Assembly: GCF_022179085.1 (NCBI RefSeq)
Contig: NZ_BPQE01000039.1
Coordinates: 1-64,000 of the forward strand
Source: Methylobacterium aerolatum
GTDB lineage: Bacteria; Pseudomonadota; Alphaproteobacteria; Rhizobiales; Beijerinckiaceae
DNA length: 64,000 bases
Reading direction: 5' to 3'
Shown here: one piece after another, positions 56,481 through 64,000 of the stretch
Layout of the letters: every line of letters starts with the position of its first letter
Numbering within the stretch: the stretch's first letter is position 1
Program-made: the position numbers and the translations under genes
Notes under the pieces: model-generated
Database searches by the model: none
Told to the model about the DNA's origin: nothing
Seen by the model: only the letters and a program-made list of their open reading frames with translations

Positions 56481-57736
56481 CGGGCGTAGCTCACGCGGTA
56501 GATCGCGCCGTTGTAGTCGTCCGAGACGAGGAGCGAGCCGTCCCTGGCGACGAGGACGTCGACGGGCCGCCCGACATACTTGTTGTCCTGCAGGAAGCCG
56601 GTCACGAACGGCTCGGTCGCGGCGATCTTGCCGTCGGGCCCGGTCCTGGCGAGCACCACGTCGCCTCCGAGCTTGGCGGTGCGGTTCCAGGAGCCGTGCC
56701 GGGCGATGAAGATCTGGTCCCGGTAATCGGCCGGGAACTGCGTGCCGGTGTAGAACCTCATGCCGAGGGAGGCCGTGTGCGGCCCGAGCAGGGCGGCGGG
56801 CGCAGTGAACTCGCTGCAGGAATGGCCCCAGCCGTATTCCGGATCGGTGAAGGTCCCCTGGTGGCAGAACGGATAGCCGAAATGCTGCTTTCCGGGATCC
56901 GTCACGACGTTGAGCTCGTCGTTGGGGATGTCCTCCGACACCCAGTCGCGGCCGTTGTCGGTGAACCAGAGCTGCTTGGTCTTCGGGTTCCAGTCGAAGC
57001 CGACCGAATTGCGCACCCCCCGCGCGATCACCTCGGCGTTCTTGCCGTCGAGGTCCATCCGGCGGATCTGGGCATGGGTGTCGGGCGGAAGCTGGATGTT
57101 GCCCGGCGCGCCGACCGGGACGTAAAGCTTGTCGTCGGGACCGATCGCGATGAACTTCCAGCCATGCGCCTCGTCCTTCGGCAGGTCGTCGTAGACGAGC
57201 CGGGGCTTCTCGCCGCCGTCGAGATGCGTGAGGATGTCGTCGTATCGCCAGATCTTGGACAGTTCCGCGACGTAGAGGGCGCCGTCGTGGAAGGCGACGC
57301 CGTTCGGGCGGTGCAGCCCGGTGGCGATGGTCCTGACCTCGTGGGTGCCGTCCGCACCGGCCTGCGGGAGGACGGCGTAGACCTTGCCGACGGTGCGGGT
57401 GCCGACGAACACGGTCCCGTCCGGCGCCTGCGTCATGGATCGCGCGTTGGCGATCCCGCTGGCATAGACCTCGATCCTGAAGCCGTCCGGCACCTTCAGC
57501 TGGGCGACGGGCAGCTTGGCGGCCGCTGTCGCGATCGGCGGCCCCGCCACCGGTGCGAGCTTGGCCGCGCCGCCCCCCTCCGGCCGGCCGTAGAGCGCCG
57601 AGCCCTTGTCCACCTGGACGGTCGCCGGCGGGGTGGCGGTCGCCTTGGTTTCCTGAGCCATGACCGGCAGCGGTCCGAGGCCGAGGCCGAGGCAGGCGAG
57701 CGCGGCGGCGAGGCCACGGGACGGGTTCGGCGTCAT
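56477..57736 (-). CDS. PQQ-type sorbosone dehydrogenase-like quinoprotein
   Basis: 419 residues. A signal peptide (LAAALACLGLGLGPLPVMA) is followed by a six-bladed soluble glucose/sorbosone dehydrogenase propeller: GFRIEVYASGIANARSM, LHRPNGVAFHDGALYVAEL, GVRNSVGFDWNPKTKQLWFTDNG and HGSWNRT. The family oxidises sugars or aldoses with PQQ in the periplasm. GGGAG with good spacing selects ATG 57736 over GTG 57742. The 4-nt overlap with the dihaem cytochrome c gene suggests a complex. Substrate not known. Confidence 0.88.
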   Translation of the reverse strand: MTPNPSRGLAAALACLGLGLGPLPVMAQETKATATPPATVQVDKGSALYGRPEGGGAAKLAPVAGPPIATAAAKLPVAQLKVPDGFRIEVYASGIANARSMTQAPDGTVFVGTRTVGKVYAVLPQAGADGTHEVRTIATGLHRPNGVAFHDGALYVAELSKIWRYDDILTHLDGGEKPRLVYDDLPKDEAHGWKFIAIGPDDKLYVPVGAPGNIQLPPDTHAQIRRMDLDGKNAEVIARGVRNSVGFDWNPKTKQLWFTDNGRDWVSEDIPNDELNVVTDPGKQHFGYPFCHQGTFTDPEYGWGHSCSEFTAPAALLGPHTASLGMRFYTGTQFPADYRDQIFIARHGSWNRTAKLGGDVVLARTGPDGKIAATEPFVTGFLQDNKYVGRPVDVLVARDGSLLVSDDYNGAIYRVSYAR

Positions 57737-58010
57737 GTTCACTCCCAGGCGAGGCAGGGCGGCCGGTTGTTCCGGCCTGCCCTGCCGTCATAGGCCCCGC
57801 ACGCCCACGATGACGAGGCGACGGGTCCCGGCCGGGGCGACAGGCCATGCCTATCGTCATCGCCGCCCGCATCGTCGCGTTCGCGCCCCGATGCCCGCGA
57901 CGGGCGAGTCGGCGGCACGCCGCGGTCGGCCAAGGGACTGTCGCTGCGGTGGCAGCGGCGGCCTATCCCGACGGCGATCGTTTCCGGGCTTGATTGGCTT
58001 CGCAGGCCCC

Positions 58011-58260
58011 ATGCTCGACGTGACGCCGACCCCGCTTCAGCGGCTCCTGCGCGAGCGCCGTCCCGGCTACACCCTGCCCGCCGCATTCTACCTCAGCCCC
58101 GAGGTCTTCGCCGCCGACATCGACGTCATCTTCGGCCGCCACTGGATCGATGTCGGCGTCGAGCCCGACGTGCCGGAGGCGGGGGACGTCATGGTGGTCG
58201 ATGTCGGCACGACCTCCGTCGCCATTGCCCCACGCCGACGGGCAGGCGCGGCGGGGGCGG
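58011..58260 (+). pseudogene. Broken Rieske-type oxygenase (GbcA-like) N-terminal remnant
   Basis: The first 75 codons (TPLQRLLRERRPGY, LPAAFYLSPEVFAADIDVIF, RHWIDVGVEPDVPEAGDV, TTSVAIA) match the start of the aromatic-ring-hydroxylating/glycine-betaine demethylase (GbcA) family. The expected continuation ...RDADGQVRA appears in the +1 frame (HADGQARR, about 58230-58255), implying a 1-nt deletion. After that similarity is lost; the Rieske CxH...CxxH and the non-haem iron domain are missing. About 350 residues are gone, so the gene is dead. Confidence 0.7.
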
Positions 58261-58414
58261 ATCGAGACCGTCGAGGGCCATTCCCCTCCCGCGGGCGCGG
58301 CGCCCGTCCTGGAGGAGCGTCTATATCGACGCCGCCCGAAGATCGTGAAAGGTGCGCCCTCCGGCGGATCGGCGTCCTCGCGCCGCCGGCCTCCGACCAC
58401 CGATGAGGACCCCG

Positions 58415-58924
58415 ATGCCCCTGACCTCCGACGACCTCCTGGCCAAGCTGCGCGAGCGCGGCATCGTCTACAAGCACTCCGAGCACCCGCCGGTCCTCAC
58501 CGTCGAGGCGATGATGGCGGTCTGCGGCGACATCGTCGGCGCGCACACCAAGAACCTGTTCCTGCGCGACGGGAAGAAGACCTTCTTCCTCGTCACCCTG
58601 CACCACGACGCCCGGGTCGATCTGAAGGCGTTCCGCGCCGTGCTCGGGGCGCGTGGCGGCCTCTCCTTCGCCAGCGCCGAGGCCCTGCGCGAGCAGCTCG
58701 GCGTCGAGAGCGGCGCCGTCTCGCCGCTGGCCGCGCTGAACGCCGCGCCGGGGAGCGTGCAGGTCTTCGTGCAGGACAGCCTGCTGGCCGAGGAGCGGAT
58801 CAACGTCCACCCGCTGGTGAGCACCCGGACCATCACCTTGGCGCCGGACGATCTCGTAGCGACGCTCGCGGCGGAGGGGCACGACGTGCGGGGCTTCGCG
58901 CTGCCCGCTCCGGCCGACGCCTGA
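58415..58924 (+). CDS. YbaK/ProX-type aminoacyl-tRNA editing protein
   Basis: 169 residues of the YbaK/EbsC/PrdX family. The start LLAKLRERGIVYKHSEHPPVLTVE, the KNLFLRDGKKTFFLV segment and the G-S/SPLAALNA motif are those of ProX/PrdX proteins, which remove alanine wrongly loaded on tRNA(Pro). GAGG just before ATG 58415 favours it over ATG 58403. It converges on sdaA, with a hairpin between them. Confidence 0.82.
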   Translation: MPLTSDDLLAKLRERGIVYKHSEHPPVLTVEAMMAVCGDIVGAHTKNLFLRDGKKTFFLVTLHHDARVDLKAFRAVLGARGGLSFASAEALREQLGVESGAVSPLAALNAAPGSVQVFVQDSLLAEERINVHPLVSTRTITLAPDDLVATLAAEGHDVRGFALPAPADA

Positions 58925-58941
58925 TCGGCGGTCGGGGGACG

Positions 58942-58961
58942 CGCGGCCTCAGCAGGCCGCG
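58942..58961. terminator. Hairpin between the ProX-like gene and sdaA
   Basis: CGCGGCCT, 4-nt loop CAGC, AGGCCGCG. It overlaps the sdaA stop codon and lies between convergent genes; no U-run. Confidence 0.4.
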
Positions 58962-60301
58962 ACGTTCACCGCCAGCCCGCCGCGGGAGGTCTCCTTGTAC
59001 TTGTCCTGCATGTCGTGACCGGTCTGGCGCATGGTCTCGATGACCTGGTCCAGGCTCACGAAATGCACCCCGTCACCGTGGAGCGCGAGGGAGGCGGCGG
59101 CCACCGCCTTGTTGGCGCCGAAGGCGTTGCGCTCGATGCAGGGGATCTGCACCAGGCCGCCGATCGGGTCGCAGGTCATGCCGAGATGGTGCTCCATCGC
59201 GATCTCGGCGGCGTTGGCGACCTGGGGAGCCTGTCCGCCGAGGATCGCGGCGAGGCCCGCCGCCGCCATCGCCGAGGCCGAGCCGACCTCTCCCTGGCAG
59301 CCGACCTCGGCGCCGGAGATCGAGGCGCGGCGCTTGATCAGGCCGCCGATGGCGGCGGCGGTGAGGAGGTAGTCGCGCCCCCGCGCCTCGTTCCAGCCGG
59401 AGCAGAAATCGACGATGTAGCGCAGCACCGCCGGCACGATGCCCGCCGCGCCGTTGGTGGGCGCGGTGACGATGCGCCCGCCCGCCGCGTTCTCCTCGTT
59501 CACCGCCAGGGCGAAGAGGCTGATCCAGTCCATGATCTCGTGGGCCGGGCGGCTGTTGGAGAGCCGGTTGGCGTCGAGCGTCGCATGGAGCCGCTTGGCC
59601 CGGCGGCGGACCTTCAGGCCCCCCGGCAACTCGCCATCCATGCGCAAGCCACGACCGATGCAGGCGAGCATCGCGTCGCGGATCGCGTCGAGCCCGTCCC
59701 CGATCTCGGCCTCGGAGCGGAGCGTCCGCTCGTTGGCCATCTGCACCTGCGCGATCGACAGGCCGCTCTCGGCGCACATCCGCAGCAGGTCGGCTCCGCT
59801 CTCGAAGGGGAACGGCACCGGGACGGCGTCGAGGGTTGCCAGCGTCTCTTCGCCCTCCTCCTCCACGAAGCCGCCGCCGATGGAGAAGCAGACCACCTCG
59901 TCGCGCAGCGTGCCGGCCGCGTCGAAGGCGCGGAACCTCATGCCGTTGGTATGGCGCGGCAGGATCTCGGTGAGATTGAAGATCAGGTCGCGGGCGCAGT
60001 CGAAGCGGATGCCGGGCAGGCCGAGGTCGCCCGTCTCGGCGAGGGCCGCCGCGTACCCGGCCACCCGGTCGGGATCGACGGTGGCGGGCGCGTGGCCGAG
60101 GAGGCCGAGGAAGATCGCGAGGTCGGTGCCGTGGCCGCGCCCGGTCCAGGCGAGGGAGCCGAAGATCTCGGCGGTGATGCGCACGGTGTGGGGCAACCCT
60201 GCGACGCGCCCGCGGAAGCGCTGCGCCGCCACCATCGGGCCGATCGTGTGCGAACTTGACGGACCGATGCCGATCTTGAACAGATCGAAGGCGCTGATCA
60301 T
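58949..60301 (-). CDS. sdaA: L-serine ammonia-lyase SdaA
   Basis: A 450-residue Fe-S serine dehydratase turning L-serine into pyruvate and ammonia. [19 protein letters not shown] is the conserved start; cysteines in [19 protein letters not shown] and IPCIERN bind the [4Fe-4S] cluster. Alpha and beta domains are fused, as in Gram-negative bacteria. The start overlaps soxG by 4 nt. In glycine-betaine degraders sdaA and sox genes work together: sarcosine to glycine, glycine to serine, serine to pyruvate. Confidence 0.94.
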   Translation of the reverse strand: MISAFDLFKIGIGPSSSHTIGPMVAAQRFRGRVAGLPHTVRITAEIFGSLAWTGRGHGTDLAIFLGLLGHAPATVDPDRVAGYAAALAETGDLGLPGIRFDCARDLIFNLTEILPRHTNGMRFRAFDAAGTLRDEVVCFSIGGGFVEEEGEETLATLDAVPVPFPFESGADLLRMCAESGLSIAQVQMANERTLRSEAEIGDGLDAIRDAMLACIGRGLRMDGELPGGLKVRRRAKRLHATLDANRLSNSRPAHEIMDWISLFALAVNEENAAGGRIVTAPTNGAAGIVPAVLRYIVDFCSGWNEARGRDYLLTAAAIGGLIKRRASISGAEVGCQGEVGSASAMAAAGLAAILGGQAPQVANAAEIAMEHHLGMTCDPIGGLVQIPCIERNAFGANKAVAAASLALHGDGVHFVSLDQVIETMRQTGHDMQDKYKETSRGGLAVNVAAC

Positions 60302-60888
60302 CGCGCGGCGGCTCTCTCCGACGGACCCACCCCGAAGGCGGCTTCCTGCAACAGACCGTACACGTAGGTCGAGAAGGACCGCCAACACTCGACACGGTAG
60401 GTCGGCACGGCTCCCGGGCGGCGGATTAGCACGATCTCCGCCTTGCCGAGCAGGGTGCGGGTGGCGCTGCCCACGGGGAAGGCGGCGTCACCGAGGTCGA
60501 GGGGGCAGCCCGCGTCGAGGGCGACCGCAGCCAGCGCGCCGCCCACCTCGATGCCGACGTTCCGATGCGAGACGTCGACCAGGGAATGCACCCGGCCCGC
60601 GAGGTCGCCGCCGATGGCCGCCGCCAGCAGGTCGGCATCGGTCTCGGGCGCGCCGATCAGCCACTCGTCCGGCCCGAGGCGGGCGGCCCAGCGGCGCGCG
60701 TCGCCGGAGACCGTGTTGATCCGGCCGTCGAGGCGAAGTCCCGCCGCCGTGGCGACGGTGCCGCGCAGGCGGAGCGAGAACCGCGCCTCGGCCTCGGCCG
60801 GGCGGATCGTGACGCCGCCCTGGGCCGGGGCGGCCGCCTTGCGGTCGAGCGGCAGGAGACGGGCGGTGCGGTCGCGGGCCTCAAGCAT
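60298..60888 (-). CDS. soxG: Sarcosine oxidase gamma subunit SoxG
   Basis: 196 residues of the SoxG family: GVTIRPAEAEARFSLRLRG, LGPDEWLIGAP, LVDVSHRNVGIEVGG and a C-terminal RVECWRSFSTYVYGLL. In a complete operon SoxBDAG forms the tetrameric enzyme that oxidises sarcosine. Here only soxG is intact; the adjoining soxA is a frameshifted fragment and soxB/soxD are absent. It may be a relict still translated through coupling with sdaA. GAGGGG precedes ATG 60888. Confidence 0.9.
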   Translation of the reverse strand: MLEARDRTARLLPLDRKAAAPAQGGVTIRPAEAEARFSLRLRGTVATAAGLRLDGRINTVSGDARRWAARLGPDEWLIGAPETDADLLAAAIGGDLAGRVHSLVDVSHRNVGIEVGGALAAVALDAGCPLDLGDAAFPVGSATRTLLGKAEIVLIRRPGAVPTYRVECWRSFSTYVYGLLQEAAFGVGPSERAAAR

Positions 60889-60890
60889 GG

Positions 60891-61150
60891 ATGCGCTTCC
60901 CCTCTGGGATCGAAGAAGACGGGCTCGGCCACCGTCGCCGTGGTGAAACCTTTTGGGGTCGTGACGTGGAGCGTCCTGCCTATCAGGTCGCGTCCGCCCT
61001 CCACCAGGGCCAGCGCGATGGAGCGCCTGCAATTCTCGCTCCAGTAGCTCGACGTAGCCGAGCATCGTCATCGGGATGGGCTGGTACGGGTCGTCGGTGA
61101 CGAGCCCGATCAGCTGCCGGCCTCGTCCCCGAGGCAGCGATCCGCCTGCC
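60891..61150 (-). pseudogene. soxA: soxA remnant (C-terminal tail of the sarcosine oxidase alpha subunit)
   Basis: About 85 codons matching the SoxA C-terminus in two frames: RQLIGLVTDDPYQPIPMTML GYV, then, after an apparent 5-nt loss, SSYWSENCRRSIALALVEGG and RDLIGRTLHVTTPKGFTTAT. The rest (roughly 900 residues) is missing and the fragment begins right after the Crp-type gene, so a deletion probably joined the two. No stop falls before soxG in the second frame either. Confidence 0.75.
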
Positions 61151-61155
61151 GCCGG

Positions 61156-61830
61156 TCATCGCCGTCCCGCGGCCGCCAAGCTGGTACGCTCGACGATCTC
61201 GATGGCGCCCCGGCGGAGTTCGATCAGGCCCGCCTCGGCCCATTGCGCCAGGATCCGGCTGACGACCTCGCGCACGCTGCCGACATCGTCCGCCAGCTTC
61301 TGGTGGGTGACGGCGGCGATGCCCTTGGCTCCGGCCTCGGCCAGGAGGCGTTGCGCCAGCCGCTGCTTGAGGGGCGCGAAGGCGACCTCGTCGATCAGCG
61401 TGAACAGGCCCGACATCAGCCGCGTGTAATCGTCCATGACGAAGCTGCGGAAGGCGGCGCTGTCGTCCATCAGGTGCTGGAACGTGCTCACCGGCAGGGC
61501 CGCGAGTTCGGTGCGCTCCTCGGCGATGCTCTGCGCGGGGAAGGTGCCGCCCGAGAGGAGGCATTGCGTGGTCAGGGCGCAGGTCCCGCCGGGGCCGACC
61601 TTGTAGATCAGCACCTCGCGCCCGCCCTCCGACATGCGGAAAACGCGTGTCCGGCCCTCCAGGCACATCAGGTAGTTGGCGCAGTCGCCGTCGAGTTCGT
61701 AGGCCGTGGCCCCGGCCTCCAGCACCGGGAAATGCACCGTTCCCCGGGCGATCTGGAGATGCGCTGGGCTGAGCGCGCGGATCGGCGGGAACCGGTCGAT
61801 CCACCGCTCGACCTTCTGGGCGTCCGTCAT
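61156..61830 (-). CDS. Crp/Fnr-family transcriptional regulator
   Basis: 224 residues. A cyclic-nucleotide-binding-like domain (about 15-135) and a winged helix near the end (THQKLADDVGSVREVVSRIL) are clear. Cysteines lie in CANYLMCLEG and GGTCALTTQC, but the N-terminal FNR-type [4Fe-4S] cysteines are missing, so oxygen sensing by a cluster is not expected. Redox sensing by thiols is possible. GGAGG lies upstream of ATG 61830. It is divergent from a redox-related exported gene set, with a palindrome (61912-61925) in the gap. Confidence 0.85.
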   Translation of the reverse strand: MTDAQKVERWIDRFPPIRALSPAHLQIARGTVHFPVLEAGATAYELDGDCANYLMCLEGRTRVFRMSEGGREVLIYKVGPGGTCALTTQCLLSGGTFPAQSIAEERTELAALPVSTFQHLMDDSAAFRSFVMDDYTRLMSGLFTLIDEVAFAPLKQRLAQRLLAEAGAKGIAAVTHQKLADDVGSVREVVSRILAQWAEAGLIELRRGAIEIVERTSLAAAGRR

Positions 61831-61911
61831 CGCTGGCGCATCCTCCGGGCACGAAGGCGGGTTGAAAAACCCGGCTCGCGTGGCGTTTTTCTCCCACCGC
61901 GCCCGACTTGT

Positions 61912-61925
61912 GTGACCTCGGTCAC
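61912..61925. promoter_or_regulatory. Crp-like palindrome between the regulator and the pentapeptide gene
   Basis: GTGACC-TC-GGTCAC, perfect 6-bp arms. It is 82 nt from the regulator start and 90 nt from the divergent start. It resembles a Crp/Fnr half-site pair (TGTGA...TCACA) and is a candidate for autoregulation and control of the divergent genes. Confidence 0.45.
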
Positions 61926-62014
61926 CGACGGGCTGCGGCGGCCCGGCATAGCATCGCACCCATACGAAAACGATACGGAGGCCGCTTCCGCCCGGACCTC
62001 CAGGGAGTGACACG

Positions 62015-62815
62015 ATGCACCGCCTCGCCCTGAGCGTCCTGCTCGCCGCAATCCTCGTCGGACCCGCCGCCGCCGAGCAGGATCTGCTGCTCGGAGCGGA
62101 CATGACCTCCCCCGCCATGACTCAGGCCGAGATGAGCCGCGCCGACATCGAGGCGATGATCGCGGCGGCGCACGGCAAGCCGATCGACCTGCACGACAAG
62201 TCGCTCTCCGGCCTCGACCTCTCGGGCCTCGACCTGCGCGGCGCCAACCTGCGCACGGCCCGGCTCAACACGGCGAACCTTCGCGGCGCGGATCTCACCG
62301 GCGCGAACCTGCAGCAGGCATGGTTCCTCAAGGCCGACCTGTCGGGCGCAAAGCTCGCCGACGCGGCGATGTTCGGCATCACCGCGCGGGATGCGAATTT
62401 CAGCGGTGCCGACCTCAGCCGCTCCATGCCGATCGGCGACTTCAAGGGCGCCAACATGCGCGGCGCGACGCTCGTGGACCTGAGGGGCGGTGCCGACATC
62501 AGGAACCAGTCCATGGGCCTGATGCGCGCCGTCTTCACCTCGGTGAACCTGTCCGGCGCGAACCTGAAGGGGGCCGATCTCGGGCGCTCGCGCCTGGAAT
62601 TCGCCAACCTGACGGACGCCGACCTCACCGACGTGGTGCTGATGGGCTCGGACCTCTCGGGCGCGAACCTCACCGGGGCCACGGTGGCGGGTGCGGACTT
62701 CAAGAACGTCGACGTCAGCGGCACGCGGCTCATCGGCCTGAAGGGCGAGGACCGGGCGCGGGATTGGGCGGCGCGCGTCAACATCGACCGCGCCATCACA
62801 CAGGCCGCCCATTGA
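62015..62815 (+). CDS. Exported pentapeptide-repeat protein
   Basis: 266 residues. A signal peptide (LALSVLLAAILVGPAAAE) precedes about 30 A(D/N)LxX-type pentapeptides in two blocks: DLHDKSLSGLDLSGLDLRGA..., then, after an interrupted part, SVNLSGANLKGADLGRS... to about 255. The repeats form a right-handed quadrilateral beta-helix. Export of such a protein to the periplasm is unusual in proteobacteria. GGGAG precedes ATG 62015. It lies upstream of a thioredoxin and a CcdA-like protein, which suggests a shared redox or envelope role; function unknown. Confidence 0.85.
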   Translation: MHRLALSVLLAAILVGPAAAEQDLLLGADMTSPAMTQAEMSRADIEAMIAAAHGKPIDLHDKSLSGLDLSGLDLRGANLRTARLNTANLRGADLTGANLQQAWFLKADLSGAKLADAAMFGITARDANFSGADLSRSMPIGDFKGANMRGATLVDLRGGADIRNQSMGLMRAVFTSVNLSGANLKGADLGRSRLEFANLTDADLTDVVLMGSDLSGANLTGATVAGADFKNVDVSGTRLIGLKGEDRARDWAARVNIDRAITQAAH

Positions 62816-62989
62816 CCGAGCCGTGGACGATCGGGTTGGCTCACGCAGCTCCGCTCGCAACGACGACCCGGGATTCATCGACGGGGACGGCTCAACCCCA
62901 TCGGCCACGGCTCCCGCCGTGAAACCGAAGGCGGGTTTCCGGCGAAGGACGGATCGCCCACCCTCTCCTGACCGCGAGGATTTCATCCC

Positions 62990-63379
62990 ATGACCAGCCG
63001 CCGCTTCCTCCTCGGGCTTCTCGCCGCCGCGCCGATGGTGTTCGGCACCGCCGCCTCGGCCGCGGAGCAGCCCTACGATCCGGCCGCCTTCGCCGCCGCG
63101 CAGAAGGCCGGCAAGCCGATCCTCGTCCACATCACCGCGCCGTGGTGCACCACCTGCGCCGCGCAGAAGCCGATCCTCGCCAAGCTGGAGGCCGATCCGA
63201 AGTTCAAGGATCTGCAGGTGTTCGATGTCGATTTCGACAGCCGCAAGGACGTGGTGAAGCAGTTCCGCGCCACGATGCAGAGCACGCTGATCACCTATCG
63301 CGGCGAGACGGAGACCGGCCGCTCGACCGGCGAGACCAAGCCGGAGGCGCTCTCCGCCCTCCTCGACAAGGCGATCTGA
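62990..63379 (+). CDS. Exported thioredoxin-like protein
   Basis: 129 residues. MTSRRFLLGLLAAAPM is a twin-arginine-like signal, giving a mature thioredoxin-fold domain with the active site PWCTTC (Cys53, Cys56) and a DVDFDSRKDVVKQF strand/helix. The predicted redox pair lies in the periplasm. The next gene begins 9 nt later and encodes a CcdA-type thiol electron carrier that could keep this protein reduced. Confidence 0.88.
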   Translation: MTSRRFLLGLLAAAPMVFGTAASAAEQPYDPAAFAAAQKAGKPILVHITAPWCTTCAAQKPILAKLEADPKFKDLQVFDVDFDSRKDVVKQFRATMQSTLITYRGETETGRSTGETKPEALSALLDKAI

Positions 63380-63388
63380 GCGCCCGCC

Positions 63389-64000
63389 ATGGTCGCCACC
63401 CTCGGCCTCGCCTTCCTCGCCGGCCTCCTTTCGGTGCTGTCGCCCTGCGTCCTGCCCCTGCTGCCGCTGGTGCTGGGGGCGGCGGCCTCCGAGCACCGGC
63501 TCGGCCCGGCGGCGCTGGCGGGGGGGCTCGCCCTGTCCTTCGTCGCCATCGGCCTGTTTGTGGCGACGATCGGCTTCGCCATCGGCCTCGATGCGGGGGT
63601 GTTCCGGGTGGCGGCGGCGATCCTGCTGATGCTCGTCGGCCTCGTGCTGATGGTGCCCGTCGCGCAGACCCGCCTCGCGGCGGCGGCGGGGCCGGTGAGC
63701 GACTGGACCGAGCGCCGCTTCGGCGGCTTCTCCACGGCCGGGCTCGCCGGCCAGTTCGGCGTCGGGCTCCTGCTCGGGGCGGTGTGGAGCCCTTGCGTCG
63801 GGCCGACGCTCGGCGCGGCCTCGCTGCTGGCCTCGCAGGGGCGCGACCTCGGCACGGTGGCGCTGACGATGCTGCTGTTCGGCCTCGGCGCGGCCCTGCC
63901 GCTGCTCCTGCTCGGAACGCTGTCCCGCGAGGTGCTGATGCGCTGGCGCGACCGGATGATGGGGCTCGGCAAGGGGCTGAAGGCGGCACTGGGCCTGATC
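63389..64000 (+). CDS. CcdA/DsbD-type thiol-disulfide membrane protein, incomplete at window end
   Basis: 204 codons are open from ATG 63389 with no stop before the edge. The protein has about six hydrophobic segments and the paired cysteine motifs LSPCVLPLLPLV (Cys20) and VWSPCVGPTLG. This is the CcdA pattern: electrons from cytoplasmic thioredoxin pass through the membrane to periplasmic thiol proteins, here probably the adjoining thioredoxin. The length (CcdA is normally about 220-250 residues) suggests only a short tail is missing. Confidence 0.88.
   Translation, partial: MVATLGLAFLAGLLSVLSPCVLPLLPLVLGAAASEHRLGPAALAGGLALSFVAIGLFVATIGFAIGLDAGVFRVAAAILLMLVGLVLMVPVAQTRLAAAAGPVSDWTERRFGGFSTAGLAGQFGVGLLLGAVWSPCVGPTLGAASLLASQGRDLGTVALTMLLFGLGAALPLLLLGTLSREVLMRWRDRMMGLGKGLKAALGLI

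Overview
The window is GC-rich throughout (about 70 % by eye) and reads as chromosome of an alphaproteobacterium of the Methylobacterium/Methylorubrum group. The main evidence is a complete methanol dehydrogenase operon in the order mxaFJGIRSACKLDEHB (minus strand, 38431-50508). The MxaF, MxaI and MxaG proteins closely resemble those of Methylobacterium extorquens. Ready use of acyl-CoA and aromatic catabolism genes suggests a plant-associated member, but species cannot be fixed from the sequence alone.

Layout, left to right. 1-588 holds no convincing gene. 589-5073 carries an amidase, an orphan family 5 ABC solute-binding protein, a small YjfB-like protein, a TOBE/Mop molybdate-binding-type protein and panD. 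5201-8113 is a large LOV-PAS hybrid histidine kinase, divergent from a DapA-family aldolase/dehydratase (8365-9282). 9454-16602 (minus) is an acyl-CoA degradation block: glutaryl-CoA dehydrogenase, two dissimilar acyl-CoA dehydrogenases, a thiolase and a fused hydratase/3-hydroxyacyl-CoA dehydrogenase, resembling the pimeloyl-CoA (pim) operon. 17080-23116 (plus) is a branched-chain-amino-acid-type ABC importer translationally coupled to an enoyl-CoA hydratase and an IclR regulator. 23299-31787 continues with a class III CoA-transferase, an MFS carrier and a protocatechuate pathway: pobA, pcaH, pcaG, a BKACE-family enzyme, pcaB and a pcaD-pcaC fusion. 31945-35952 has an orphan TAXI solute-receptor-like protein, a DUF2946-like protein and a TonB-dependent receptor. 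36156-38379 is a set of five small exported proteins of unknown function, two of them paralogous.

38431-50508 is the mxa operon. MxaF, MxaJ, MxaG and MxaI form the periplasmic enzyme, its partner protein, cytochrome cL and the small subunit. MxaRSACKLD are the maturation/calcium-insertion proteins, with MxaE, MxaH and the response regulator MxaB at the end. Almost all accessory genes overlap by 4 nt. Long perfect hairpins follow mxaF and mxaI, and a good match to the known mxaF promoter lies about 160 nt upstream of mxaF. A secreted trypsin-like protease is divergent from mxaF.

51777-54696 is an arsenic resistance cluster (arsH divergent from arsRCB) with a perfect 16-bp palindrome between the two directions. 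54721-57736 holds an exported alpha/beta hydrolase, a dihaem cytochrome c and a sorbosone-dehydrogenase-like quinoprotein. 58011-61150 looks like a decayed glycine-betaine/sarcosine catabolic locus: a broken Rieske oxygenase start, intact sdaA and soxG, and only the frameshifted tail of soxA. The end of the window has a Crp-type regulator divergent from an exported pentapeptide-repeat protein, a Tat-like exported thioredoxin and the start of a CcdA/DsbD-type membrane protein that runs off the edge.

Three dispersed palindromic repeat families sit in the intergenic spaces of the left half (R1: 2132, 4456, 12013; R2: 11916, 16762, 23148; R3: 9296). No rRNA, tRNA, CRISPR array, transposase gene or phage gene was seen.
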